Shown here in pieces: positions 1 through 7,662 of a DNA stretch of 38,712 nt. Source of the stretch: Chitinophagaceae bacterium (GTDB lineage: Bacteria > Bacteroidota > Bacteroidia > Chitinophagales > Chitinophagaceae); assembly GCA_947455605.1 (NCBI GenBank), contig CANGOX010000025.1:1-38712 (forward strand), in the 5' to 3' direction. Position numbers and translations under genes: made by a program. The notes beneath the pieces are model-generated. The model was not told where the DNA came from. It saw nothing but the letters and a program-made list of their open reading frames with translations, and did no database searches. Within the stretch, counting starts at the first letter, position 1. Every line of letters begins with the position of its first letter.

Positions 1-1002
1 AAGGGCAATGATGTGAGTTTTACCATTGTACTAACCACCCCGGCCTGTCCGATGAAGGATATGATGCGCACCGCCAGTGAGAATGCCATTAAGATCCTGG
101 TGAATAAGGAAGCTAATATTACCGTGAATTTCACCGCCAATACCACAACCAAACGTAAGGATGACCAGCAGGTATTATCAGGCGTAAAAAATATTATCGC
201 CGTTGTAAGTGGGAAAGGCGGGGTAGGTAAAAGCACCATTTCAGCCAACCTGGCACTGGCGTTGGCCGAAGGTGGTGCAACCGTTGGTTTAATGGATGCA
301 GATATTTACGGACCCAGTGTACCTATGATGTTTGGTGTTAGGGGCGAAAGGCCCTTGATGAAGGAAAAAGACGGTAAGGGCATGATCGTTCCCTTACAGA
401 AATACGGGATCAGTCTGATCAGTATCGGTTTATTGGTGGATGAGAAAAATGCGGTGGTTTGGCGTGGTCCGATGGCCAGCAGTGCCATCCGTCAGTTTAT
501 TACGGATGTGGACTGGGGCGAGCTGGATTACCTGATCATTGATATGCCACCCGGAACCGGCGATATCCATTTAACCTTAATGCAGATCGTACCTGTAACC
601 GGTGTGGTGATCGTTACCACTCCGCAAAACGTAGCCCTTGCCGATGCCAAAAAAGCGATCGCTATGTTTGGACAGGCGAATATCAATGTGCCCATTATTG
701 GTTTGCTAGAGAATATGGCTTATTTCACACCGGCAGAACTGCCCGATAACAAATATTACCTCTTTGGAAAAGAAGGGGGTAAGCGTTTGGCAGATGAGTA
801 TGATCTGTCGTTTCTGGGCCAGATCCCATTGGTGCAAACGATACGTGAAGGTGGTGATAATGGTATACCGGCTATGGTGGGTGATGATGAGATCACTAAA
901 AAATCATTCCGCGATTTTGTATCCAGCGCTGTACGGAACATTGCGATCAGAAATGCCAATATGCCCCAAACAGAAGTGATACAGATGACGAAGGAAGTGT
1001 AA
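1..1002 (+). CDS. Mrp/ApbC (NBP35-like) iron-sulfur cluster carrier ATPase, 5' end missing
   Basis: The reading frame is open from base 1 and the visible protein lacks the beginning of the N-terminal DUF59/MIP18-like domain, so the gene starts upstream of the window; the GTG at 13 is only an internal codon. The remaining DUF59 part (TTPACPMKD) is followed by a ParA/MinD-type P-loop ATPase with the deviant Walker A GKGGVGKS at 199-222 and the IIDMPPGTGD segment. Family members bind and hand over Fe-S clusters in the cytosol using ATP. The CxxC pair found near the C-terminus of many Mrp proteins is absent: that position reads ENMAYFTPAELPDNKYY with no cysteine. The gene is followed by a T-tailed hairpin. 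Family assignment is firm; the cluster-binding mode is open. Confidence 0.95.
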   Translation, partial: KGNDVSFTIVLTTPACPMKDMMRTASENAIKILVNKEANITVNFTANTTTKRKDDQQVLSGVKNIIAVVSGKGGVGKSTISANLALALAEGGATVGLMDADIYGPSVPMMFGVRGERPLMKEKDGKGMIVPLQKYGISLISIGLLVDEKNAVVWRGPMASSAIRQFITDVDWGELDYLIIDMPPGTGDIHLTLMQIVPVTGVVIVTTPQNVALADAKKAIAMFGQANINVPIIGLLENMAYFTPAELPDNKYYLFGKEGGKRLADEYDLSFLGQIPLVQTIREGGDNGIPAMVGDDEITKKSFRDFVSSAVRNIAIRNANMPQTEVIQMTKEV

Positions 1003-1325
1003 TTGATCATACTAAAATGTTTAACCGCGCCTTTGCGCCTCTGCGAGAGAATATTCAAGCAAAGGTGCAAAGGGGCGGTTTTTTAATTGGATTTGATACA
1101 TCCGTAACATTTCATCAAATCTGTGAATTATGTAACACGATGTGTATTCATTAAACCGTTGAGGCGGTTTAATAAGGGTAACTTGTTGCACAAAGTGTGT
1201 TATTATAAATAATAATTCCTCACATGTAAATGAAAGGAAGCCCCATTATCATACCCCACTGCCCCCAAAGTTTCATATTATAATACAAGCCCGAATGCTG
1301 TTTTATACAGGTAATCTTACAAGAA
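1003..1325. other. Intergenic region between mrp and the receiver cluster
   Basis: This 323-base stretch has no credible gene. It holds the TGCGCC-type hairpin at 1023-1086, an 8-bp inverted repeat GATTTGAT/ATCAAATC (1090-1097 and 1114-1121), and another, TTAAACCG/CGGTTTAA (1151-1158 and 1165-1172), without a T-tract. The second half is AT-rich and probably holds the promoter of the receiver genes, but I could not find a convincing TAnnTTTG box. Confidence 0.6.
1023..1086 (+). terminator. TGCGCC-type hairpin followed by T-run, after mrp
   Basis: The left arm (from 1023, AACCGCGCCTTTGCGCC) pairs imperfectly with the right arm ending at 1080, and is followed by six T's (1079-1084 region). It is a diverged copy of the hairpins at 8821-8877 and 22233-22290. 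A terminator role is inferred from its place just after the stop codon and the T-run. Confidence 0.65.
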
Positions 1326-1754
1326 ATGAGTACTAAGCAAGTTAGGGTCCTCATTGCAGATGATGATAATGATGACAGGTTCTTTTTTGCCAAGGCTTTA
1401 CAGGAAATACCGTTGAATACCAAGCTTACGGTGGTAAGCAACGGAGAAGAGCTGATGGATTATTTTTCAAAGAACATGAATAACCTTCCGGATATTCTTT
1501 TTCTGGACCTGAGTATGCCCCGTAAAACCGGTTTTGAATGTTTGATTGAGATCAGGGCCAATGCGCAACTGGATCACGTTCCGGTTGTAATGCTCTCCAC
1601 CTCTTTTATGCGGGGGGTAGATTATGAGCAGAACCTTGTAGATACGTTGATTCGAATGGGAGCGCAGGATTATGTTAGAAAACCCAATGAATTTGAGGGA
1701 CTTAAGACGGTCATTTTAGAAACACTCACAAAGCTGATTATCAAACCTGCTTAA
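1326..1754 (+). CDS. Single-domain response regulator (receiver only), first of three
   Basis: The 142-residue protein is a CheY-like receiver domain and nothing else, so its output must be protein-protein interaction or phosphotransfer. The acidic cluster ADDDNDD lies at residues 11-17, the phospho-acceptor Asp is D61 in LFLDLSMP, the switch Thr is in MLSTS, and the conserved Lys is in VRKP. It resembles the Rcp1-like receivers often paired with hybrid or phytochrome-type kinases. It is followed 36 bases downstream by a paralogue and then by a third one and a histidine kinase, all on the same strand. The ATG places D61 in the same register as in both paralogues, which supports this start. 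Confidence 0.9.
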   Translation: MSTKQVRVLIADDDNDDRFFFAKALQEIPLNTKLTVVSNGEELMDYFSKNMNNLPDILFLDLSMPRKTGFECLIEIRANAQLDHVPVVMLSTSFMRGVDYEQNLVDTLIRMGAQDYVRKPNEFEGLKTVILETLTKLIIKPA

Positions 1755-1790
1755 ACATTTTGAATGCGCGAGGTTAACTTTTTGAGTACC

Positions 1791-2234
1791 ATGCATACAA
1801 AGCCTATCTACATATTATATGCAGATGACGACACAGATGATTGTCATTTATTTAAAGAAGCCTTAAAAGCATTACCCATACATACACGTATTGATACAGT
1901 TAAAGATGGGGGTGAACTGATGGATTTTCTTTCAAACAATAATGCGCAGCTTCCCAATGTCTTATTTCTGGATATCAATATGCCTTGTAAGAACGGGTTT
2001 GAGTGTTTAACAGAAATAAAACAGAACGAAAAGCTGAAAGATATTCCTGTAGTTATGTTCTCTACCTCTAATTCCCGGGAAAAGATCAGTGTACTATTCA
2101 AATCCGGGGCCAATGTATATGTTCATAAGCCCAGTAATTTTAGCCAGCTGGTCCAGGTAATTAACCATGCACTTCCATTAGCTGTTGAAAATATATATTC
2201 CAACAATGCATTAAAATATATTCTTAACGCATGA
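1791..2234 (+). CDS. Single-domain response regulator, second of three
   Basis: This is a receiver-only protein of 147 residues. An in-frame ATG exists at 1764, but starting at 1791 puts the acidic cluster at residues 11-17 and the phospho-acceptor at D61 (LFLDINMP), exactly as in the two neighbours, so 1791 is preferred. The switch residue lies in MFSTS and the Lys in HKPSNF. It is very similar to the third receiver around NMPxKNGFECL and NEKLK, indicating local duplication. The stop codon overlaps the ATG of the next gene (ATGA at 2231-2234), which suggests translational coupling. No effector domain is present. Confidence 0.88.
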   Translation: MHTKPIYILYADDDTDDCHLFKEALKALPIHTRIDTVKDGGELMDFLSNNNAQLPNVLFLDINMPCKNGFECLTEIKQNEKLKDIPVVMFSTSNSREKISVLFKSGANVYVHKPSNFSQLVQVINHALPLAVENIYSNNALKYILNA

Positions 2235-2695
2235 TCACAGATCAACTCAATATCCTTCTTGCCGATGACGATATGGATGATTGCAGTTTTTTTGAAGAAG
2301 CTTTACATGTATTTCTTCTCCCAACGAATTTCACAGCCGTTCATAACGGAGAACAGCTTATGGAGCTTCTTACCGATGAATCCTATCAACTCCCCAATGT
2401 ACTTTTTCTTGATCTGAATATGCCAAGAAAAAACGGATTCGAATGTTTATGCGAGATCAAACTGAATGAAAAACTGAAGCAGGTTCCAGTGATCATATTT
2501 TCAACGTCATTTGAACAGGAAGTGGTTAACCTGCTGTATAAGAACGGGGCCCAGTACTTTATCCGTAAGCCCGCTGATTTTTTGCAGTTTACCAATATCA
2601 TCGACCACGCGCTTACAGTGATAGCACAAGGTGATCTATCACAACCGGTGATGGAAAAGTTCGTACTTACAAGGGAAGTGGAAAAATTCAATTAG
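2231..2695 (+). CDS. Single-domain response regulator, third of three
   Basis: This 154-residue receiver-only protein has ADDDMDD at residues 11-17, phospho-acceptor D61 in LFLDLNMP, Thr in FSTS and Lys in IRKP. Its start overlaps the previous gene's stop by four bases. The C-terminus runs about 20 residues beyond the receiver fold without a recognisable domain. It lies 48 bases upstream of the histidine kinase, which is the obvious candidate partner. That pairing is inferred from gene order only. Confidence 0.9.
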   Translation: MITDQLNILLADDDMDDCSFFEEALHVFLLPTNFTAVHNGEQLMELLTDESYQLPNVLFLDLNMPRKNGFECLCEIKLNEKLKQVPVIIFSTSFEQEVVNLLYKNGAQYFIRKPADFLQFTNIIDHALTVIAQGDLSQPVMEKFVLTREVEKFN

Positions 2696-2743
2696 CCGGC
2701 TCACTATCCAATAATTATTTTATGCTGATCAAAAACATATCCC

Positions 2744-4255
2744 ATGTCTACAGAAGAAATTTCCGGTGAAGATGAACTGTCAGTAGCGCATAAAGAACTG
2801 GCTTTTCAAAAAGAAGAAAAAAAGAAAAGGGCTGCTGAATTAGGGATAGCCAATGACCGGTTAGTAATTCAGAATGATGAAAAGGAAAAGCGTGCGGCGG
2901 AGTTAGGGATTGCCAATATAGAACTCGCATTTCAGAGTAAAGAGAAGGAAAAACGTGCAGCAGAGTTAGGGATTGCCAATATTGAACTGGCTTTCCAAAA
3001 TGAAGAAAAAGAAAAACGTGCAGCAGAACTGTTCATTGCCAATGAAGAGCTGGTTTTTCAGAATCATGAAAAGGAAAAAAGAGCTGCAGAATTAGGTGTT
3101 GCCAATAAAGAACTGATTTTTCAAAATAAAGAGAAAGAAAACCGTGCGGCTGAATTAGGGGTGGCCAATAAAGAATTGGCATTTCAAAATGAAGAGAAAG
3201 AGAAACGTGCAGCCGAATTGATCATTGCCAATAAGGAATTGATCTTTCAGAATAAAGAGAAAGAAAAACGTGCTGCAGAATTAGGAATTGCCAATAAGGA
3301 ACTTGCGTTCCAGAATGAAGAGAAAGAGAAACGTGCAGCGGAACTGATCATTGCCAATAAAGAACTGATTTTTCAGAATAAAGAGAAAGAGAAGCGTGCC
3401 GCAGAATTAGGAATTGCCAATAAAGAATTGGCTTTTCAGAATGAAGAGAAAGAAAAACGTGCCGCAGAATTGATCATTGCCAATAAAGAGTTGGCCTTTC
3501 AAAATGAAGAAAAGGAAAAACGTGCAGTAGAATTAAGTATCGCCAATAAAGAGCTTCTTGCATTTACGTATATATCAAGTCATGATCTGCAGGAACCACT
3601 CCGTAAAATTCAGACCTTTGTTTCTATTATTCTTGAGAATGAAGCCAAAAACCTCTCTGAAAGCGGCAAAAATTATTTTCAAAGAATGACACTGGCTGCC
3701 GGACGAATGCAGCAATTGATTGATGACCTGTTATCTTTTTCCCGAATCAATACTACAGATCATAAATTTGAAAATACCGATCTGGCAATGATCATTGAAG
3801 AGATCAAGGTAGAATTAAAAGATACGATTATCGATAAGAATGCCACTATTGAGATCACTGAAGTTTGCGATGCCAATGTGATTGTTTTTCAATTTCGGCA
3901 GCTCATGTACAATCTTATCAGCAATGCACTCAAATTTTCCAGAACCGATATTCCTTCTGTCTTAACTATTCAAAGCAAAATGGAAAAGGGGAGTAAATTA
4001 AATAAAGACAAGTCTCTTTCAGAGAAAAACTATTGTCATATTACTGTCCGCGATAATGGGATTGGTTTTGAACCTCAATTCAGTGATCGGATTTTTGAAG
4101 TTTTTCAAAAATTACATGGCAAGGAAGTGTATGAAGGTACCGGAATTGGCCTGGCTATTGTGAAGAAGATAGTTGAAAACCATAATGGTATCATACTGGC
4201 AACCGGAGAATTGAATAAAGGTGCCTGCTTCGATATTTATCTGCCTGTAAATTAA
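2744..4255 (+). CDS. Soluble histidine kinase with twelve N-terminal 21-residue repeats
   Basis: The 503-residue protein has no signal peptide, membrane segment, PAS or GAF domain. Residues 18-269 are twelve consecutive 21-residue units of the type ELAFQNEEKEK-RAAELIIANK, highly charged and predicted helical, probably a long coiled coil. A HisKA domain follows with the phospho-acceptor H280 in SSHDLQEPLRK, then a HATPase domain with N-box NLISNALKFS, G1 box DNGIGF and G2 box GTGIGLAIVKKI. All catalytic boxes look intact. The kinase would autophosphorylate and pass phosphate to receivers, most simply the three encoded directly upstream. What it senses is not visible; the repeat array may act as a dimerising rod or a docking surface. 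Confidence 0.92.
   Translation: MSTEEISGEDELSVAHKELAFQKEEKKKRAAELGIANDRLVIQNDEKEKRAAELGIANIELAFQSKEKEKRAAELGIANIELAFQNEEKEKRAAELFIANEELVFQNHEKEKRAAELGVANKELIFQNKEKENRAAELGVANKELAFQNEEKEKRAAELIIANKELIFQNKEKEKRAAELGIANKELAFQNEEKEKRAAELIIANKELIFQNKEKEKRAAELGIANKELAFQNEEKEKRAAELIIANKELAFQNEEKEKRAVELSIANKELLAFTYISSHDLQEPLRKIQTFVSIILENEAKNLSESGKNYFQRMTLAAGRMQQLIDDLLSFSRINTTDHKFENTDLAMIIEEIKVELKDTIIDKNATIEITEVCDANVIVFQFRQLMYNLISNALKFSRTDIPSVLTIQSKMEKGSKLNKDKSLSEKNYCHITVRDNGIGFEPQFSDRIFEVFQKLHGKEVYEGTGIGLAIVKKIVENHNGIILATGELNKGACFDIYLPVN
2795..3550 (+). repeat. In-gene tandem repeat, 12 x 63 bp, coding for the kinase rod
   Basis: Twelve 63-bp units encode twelve 21-residue units. The central units alternate two types (ELAFQNEE.. 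and ELIFQNKE..), giving a 126-bp higher-order repeat at 3173-3298 and 3299-3424. The near-identical DNA of these copies points to recent duplication by slippage or recombination. Outer units are more diverged. Confidence 0.95.
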
Positions 4256-4356
4256 GGATCACCTTACTCTATCTACTTCAGCATACAGGTATTTGTATAT
4301 AAATCCGCTTATCTAAATGACAAGGTTTTAAATAGGAGTTTTCCTATCTTCATTCT

Positions 4357-4989
4357 ATGTATAATTTGTCATACTATAAAGAGCAAGACGCAGAAATCGT
4401 TCTGGCGTTTATGAAAAAATACTCTTTCGCTATATTGATGGGGGTAGATGCGGAACAGAAACCGGTAGCCACCCAGATCCCGTTTTTATTTGTGGAAAGA
4501 GATGGACAGTTATACCTGCGGGGCCATATCATGAAGGGCAACGACCACCACAAAGCTTTCGAAGCCAATAAAAAGGTACTGGCTGTTTTTACTGGACCGC
4601 ATACTTATGTAAGTGCCAGTTGGTATTCGAATCAGAAACAGGCATCCACCTGGAATTATATGTCAGTACATGCACATGGCGAAATGAGTTTCCTTGGCGA
4701 ACAGGAATTACTCGCCACCCTGGATGATACCACAAATTACTATGAGAATGATCCTTCTTCTCCCTCATTGTATAAAGATCTGCCGGAAGATTATGTTCTA
4801 CGACTAAGCAAAGCCATTATCGCTTTTGAGATTAAGGTTACCTCGCTGGATCATGTATTTAAACTTAGCCAGAACCGGGATCAACAGAGTTTTGAGAATA
4901 TTCTTGATAAATTGCAGAACGGCGATGCCGATGCGCAGGCCGTAGCGTTAGAAATGCGTAATAGAAAAGATCAACTCTTTCCGTCATGA
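4357..4989 (+). CDS. PaiB-family FMN-binding split-barrel protein
   Basis: The 210-residue protein matches the PaiB/FMN-binding negative transcriptional regulator family in length and motifs: an N-terminal MYNLSYYKEQD segment, GHIMKGNDHHKA, GPHTYVSASWY and STWNYMSVHAHG, which form the flavin-binding split barrel. Founding members were linked to negative regulation of protease and sporulation genes in Bacillus, but many homologues probably act as flavin-dependent enzymes, and no DNA-binding helix is evident here. The gene is coupled to the downstream glycerophosphodiesterase by an ATGA overlap at 4986-4989. Family assignment is confident; physiological role is unknown. Confidence 0.88.
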   Translation: MYNLSYYKEQDAEIVLAFMKKYSFAILMGVDAEQKPVATQIPFLFVERDGQLYLRGHIMKGNDHHKAFEANKKVLAVFTGPHTYVSASWYSNQKQASTWNYMSVHAHGEMSFLGEQELLATLDDTTNYYENDPSSPSLYKDLPEDYVLRLSKAIIAFEIKVTSLDHVFKLSQNRDQQSFENILDKLQNGDADAQAVALEMRNRKDQLFPS

Positions 4990-5888
4990 AAAAAACAGGT
5001 GTTCTTGTTCTGTGTATATCATTTGCAGCCTGTTTTGGCTCACATAAAATCCAGCGCTTGGAAGTAAAACATTTTGATAAAGAGGGGCACCGCGGGTGTC
5101 GTGGTTTGATGCCGGAGAATACCATTCCGGCCATGCTTAAAGCTATCGATCTGGGTGTGACCACGCTGGAAACAGACGCCATCATCACTCAGGACAATAA
5201 AGTGATCCTTAGCCACGAACCTTTTTTCAATCATGAGATAGCTACCAAACCTGATGGAAGTCTGGTTACAGAAGCAGAGGAGAAGGGTCTGAACATCTAT
5301 CATATGAATTATGAAGAGGTTAAGAAATTTGATGTAGGCCAGCGTCCTCACCCCAGATACCCCAAACAACAAAAACTGGCAGCTGTAAAACCTTTGTTAA
5401 GCGATATGATCGATGCGGTTGAGGAATACTGCAAAGCCAATAAAAAACCTTTACCTAATTACAATATAGAAACCAAGAGTCATGCAGAAACCGATGATCA
5501 ATACCATCCCAAACCTGCTGAATTTGTAGAACTGCTGATCGGTGTAATTAAGGAAAAGAAAATTGATCACCGTATCATCATTCAGTCTTTTGATCCCCGA
5601 ACTTTGCAATACCTGCACGCACATTATCCCGAATACAAAACTGCTTTACTGATAGAGGGAACTGATAAAAAAGCTTTGGCACTACAATTACGCGATCTGG
5701 GTTTTATACCTGCTGTGTATAGTCCCGAGCATACGCTGGTAACCCCCTTACTCGTTAAACAATGCCGCGATGCCGGCATCAGCCTGCTTCCCTGGACGGT
5801 GAATACCATTGAGCGTATTCGTGAGTTGAAAAAGATGGGGGTGAATGGAGTGATCTCAGACTATCCGGATCTGTTCAAAGACTTATAA
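4986..5888 (+). CDS. Glycerophosphodiester phosphodiesterase, exported, probably lipoprotein
   Basis: The 300-residue protein begins with a short hydrophobic segment ending in SFAAC, a plausible lipobox with the cysteine at residue 16, so it is probably anchored in the cell envelope. The GDPD TIM-barrel motifs are GHRGCRG..PENT, ETDAIITQDNKVILSHE (the usual HD reads HE here), NIETKS and the C-terminal WTVNTIERIRELKKMGVNGVISDYPD split over the last strands. Such enzymes hydrolyse glycerophosphodiesters to glycerol-3-phosphate and an alcohol. It overlaps the stop of the PaiB-like gene by four bases and ends in a heptamer-repeat region instead of a hairpin. Confidence 0.9.
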   Translation: MKKTGVLVLCISFAACFGSHKIQRLEVKHFDKEGHRGCRGLMPENTIPAMLKAIDLGVTTLETDAIITQDNKVILSHEPFFNHEIATKPDGSLVTEAEEKGLNIYHMNYEEVKKFDVGQRPHPRYPKQQKLAAVKPLLSDMIDAVEEYCKANKKPLPNYNIETKSHAETDDQYHPKPAEFVELLIGVIKEKKIDHRIIIQSFDPRTLQYLHAHYPEYKTALLIEGTDKKALALQLRDLGFIPAVYSPEHTLVTPLLVKQCRDAGISLLPWTVNTIERIRELKKMGVNGVISDYPDLFKDL

Positions 5889-5889
5889 A

Positions 5890-5924
5890 TATTGAATATT
5901 GAACAAGGAATATTGAATGTTGAA
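5890..5924 (+). repeat. TATTGAA heptamer tandem repeat, left arm of an inverted pair
   Basis: Five consecutive 7-bp units read TATTGAA, TATTGAA, CAAGGAA, TATTGAA, TGTTGAA. Bases 5905-5921 are the exact reverse complement of 6207-6223 (17 bp). Confidence 0.9.
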
Positions 5925-6206
5925 GTGAATGCAATTTCAGTATTTGATATAACGATTGTCTGGTAAAATAACCGGGTTTCTTTGAGAAACACCTAACCTA
6001 CGTATCTCTGTGTTGAAAAATGCCTTCAAATTTCAATCTTTCAAAACCAGTTGCCTTATTTTTTAACAGTGAGATACAGTGTAATAGACTGCCGGAAAGA
6101 TTTTTGTTTTTTACCGTGCAGCAGTGATTCGATATTGCTTTTTCAAAAGGTAACATTCCCCTGAGGGTAGGGTAATTGTTTAATTGTTTGTGTGTTTTAC
6201 CTCTTT

Positions 6207-6223
6207 AACATTCAATATTCCTT
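6207..6223 (-). repeat. Right arm of the TATTGAA inverted pair
   Basis: AACATTCAATATTCCTT is the perfect reverse complement of 5905-5921, about 285 bases away. It lies upstream of the fasciclin gene. Confidence 0.9.
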
Positions 6224-6311
6224 CTTTTTTTGATTTTCGAAATCCACCTTTCTCCATTCCTCGTATCTGTATCTGTAAACAAATTAAACAACCTTATTTC
6301 AACAAAGAATT

Positions 6312-6863
6312 ATGAAAAAGATCGCCCTGATGCTTATGTCTGCATTTGTATTGAATGCCTCTATTGCACAAAAAATGGACAAGCCCGTAGAAGTGGGTGG
6401 AGCACCTATGTATGCAACAAAAAATATTGTAGAGAATGCGGTAAATTCTAAAGACCATACCACACTGGTAGCAGCTGTAAAAGCAGCCGGGCTGGTAGAA
6501 ACCCTGCAGAGTGCCGGTCCTTTTACCGTTTTTGCACCAACCAACGCGGCATTCGCCAAATTGCCTGCAGGAACTGTAGAATCACTGGTAAAGCCTGAGA
6601 ACAAAGCAACCCTCACCAAGATCCTTACCTACCATGTAGTGGCCGGAAAATGGGATGCAAAGGCTATTGCTAAGCTGATCAAAGACGGGAATGGAACAGC
6701 AGAATTAAAAACGGTATCCGGTGGTATCTTAAAAGCGAGTATGAAAGGCAATAAACTGGTACTCACTGATGAGAAAGGCGGAATGTCTACCGTAACCATC
6801 AAAAATGTATTTCAGAGTAATGGTGTGATCCACGTTGTGGATACGGTAGTATTACCCTCTTAG
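6312..6863 (+). CDS. Secreted fasciclin (FAS1) domain protein
   Basis: The 183-residue protein starts with a signal peptide (MKKIALMLMSAFVLNASIAQ, cleavage near residue 20), then carries one FAS1 domain over roughly residues 35-182. The two conserved family blocks are visible: FTVFAPTNAAFAKLP (H1) and VIHVVDTVVLP near the end (H2), with YHVV between them. FAS1 proteins are extracellular or periplasmic and are associated with adhesion or ligand binding; no specific partner can be named. A strong terminator follows at 6889-6920, so it is probably a single-gene transcript. Confidence 0.93.
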   Translation: MKKIALMLMSAFVLNASIAQKMDKPVEVGGAPMYATKNIVENAVNSKDHTTLVAAVKAAGLVETLQSAGPFTVFAPTNAAFAKLPAGTVESLVKPENKATLTKILTYHVVAGKWDAKAIAKLIKDGNGTAELKTVSGGILKASMKGNKLVLTDEKGGMSTVTIKNVFQSNGVIHVVDTVVLPS

Positions 6864-6888
6864 TTGGTTTTGGATCATACAGGAAATC

Positions 6889-6920
6889 AGCCGGTGTTTT
6901 CGAACGCCGGCTTTTTGTTT
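6889..6920 (+). terminator. Rho-independent terminator after the fasciclin gene
   Basis: A 10-bp stem, AGCCGGTGTT (6889-6898) with AACGCCGGCT (6903-6912) and one G-T wobble, closes on a TTCG tetraloop and is followed by a T-rich tail. Confidence 0.88.
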
Positions 6921-6930
6921 TGTATATTTG
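6898..6930 (+). promoter_or_regulatory. Bacteroidota-type promoter for cytidylate kinase
   Basis: TATATTTG at 6923-6930 is a perfect -7 box (TAnnTTTG). A TTTC at 6898-6901 about 21 bp upstream may serve as the -33 element. It starts immediately after the preceding terminator and leads to the ATG at 6974. Confidence 0.6.
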
Positions 6931-6975
6931 CAAAGCGTTCAGGTCGCTTTAGTGCCCCTACCGCTTTGCAAATAT
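6924..6975. promoter_or_regulatory. 14-bp perfect inverted repeat spanning the cmk promoter and start codon
   Basis: ATATTTGCAAAGCG at 6924-6937 is the exact reverse complement of 6962-6975, with 24 bases between. One arm covers most of the -7 box and the other includes the first two bases of the ATG. It may be an operator or an RNA structure that hides the start; this is inference. Confidence 0.6.
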
Positions 6976-7651
6976 GAAAGACATCATTATCACCTTAGAC
7001 GGATATTCATCCTGCGGAAAAAGTACCCTTGCCAAGCAACTGGCCAACGAACTCAACTATGTGTTTATCGATAGCGGTGCCATGTACCGGGCGATCACTT
7101 TGTATTTTCTGCGCCAGCATGTTAACTGGAAGCATGAAAAAGAGATCCATAAAGCTTTGGGAGAGATCGGCCTCGATTTTCAATACAATGAAGTAACGGG
7201 TCATAGCGATATGTACCTGAATGATGAGAATGTAGAAGCGCTGATACGTGATATGCTGGTAAGTGAACATGTGAGTGAAGTAGCGGCTTTAAAAGAAGTG
7301 CGCGAATTTGGTGTGGCTCAGCAGCAGGCCATGGGTAAAAAGAAAAAGATCGTAATGGACGGAAGAGATATTGGCACTACTGTTTTCCCAAATGCAGAAT
7401 TGAAAATATTTGTTACTGCCGACCCCTCTGTAAGAGTAGAACGACGTTTTAAAGAACTCTTTGCGAAAAATCCCGCCATCACCATAGAAGAAGTAAAGAC
7501 CAATCTGGAAATGCGTGATTACATAGACAGTAACCGTGAGTTCAGCCCACTGCGCAAAGCAGCTGATGCAATTGAACTGGACAATTCCAATCTTACCCGA
7601 GAAGAGCAATTGGCTATTGTATTGGAATGGGCTACAGAAAAAATAAAATAG
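6974..7651 (+). CDS. cmk: (d)CMP kinase, cytidylate kinase
   Basis: The 225-residue length is normal for bacterial cytidylate kinase, which phosphorylates CMP and dCMP with ATP. The P-loop GYSSCGKST is at residues 10-18, followed by IDSGAMYRAITL for nucleoside monophosphate binding, then GRDIGTTVFPNAELKIFVTA and the LID-type segment RxxRRFKE. The C-terminus reads REFSPLRKAADAIELDNSNLT, as expected. A promoter with a TATATTTG box lies 43 bases upstream, and an inverted repeat covers the start. The next gene is convergent and begins only 11 bases after this stop, without a clear terminator between. Confidence 0.95.
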   Translation: MKDIIITLDGYSSCGKSTLAKQLANELNYVFIDSGAMYRAITLYFLRQHVNWKHEKEIHKALGEIGLDFQYNEVTGHSDMYLNDENVEALIRDMLVSEHVSEVAALKEVREFGVAQQQAMGKKKKIVMDGRDIGTTVFPNAELKIFVTADPSVRVERRFKELFAKNPAITIEEVKTNLEMRDYIDSNREFSPLRKAADAIELDNSNLTREEQLAIVLEWATEKIK

Positions 7652-7662
7652 ATTGACGGGAA

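Larger units (their letters stand above)
5889..6311. other. Gene-free AT-rich region with heptamer repeats, 423 bases
   Basis: No gene is credible here. The left end carries five 7-bp units (5890-5924) and the right side carries the inverted counterpart (6207-6223), so the region is a roughly 330-bp segment framed by inverted repeats. The right part must contain the promoter of the fasciclin gene, but no exact TAnnTTTG box was found. Confidence 0.7.

Noticed and set aside
2795..3550. The regular 63-bp repeats as a possible CRISPR array
   Set aside because: They are contiguous, spacer-free, and in frame with a conserved kinase.
6230..6451. A 73-codon plus-strand frame overlapping the fasciclin start
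   Set aside because: It runs out of frame through the signal peptide of a well-supported gene and shows no family features.
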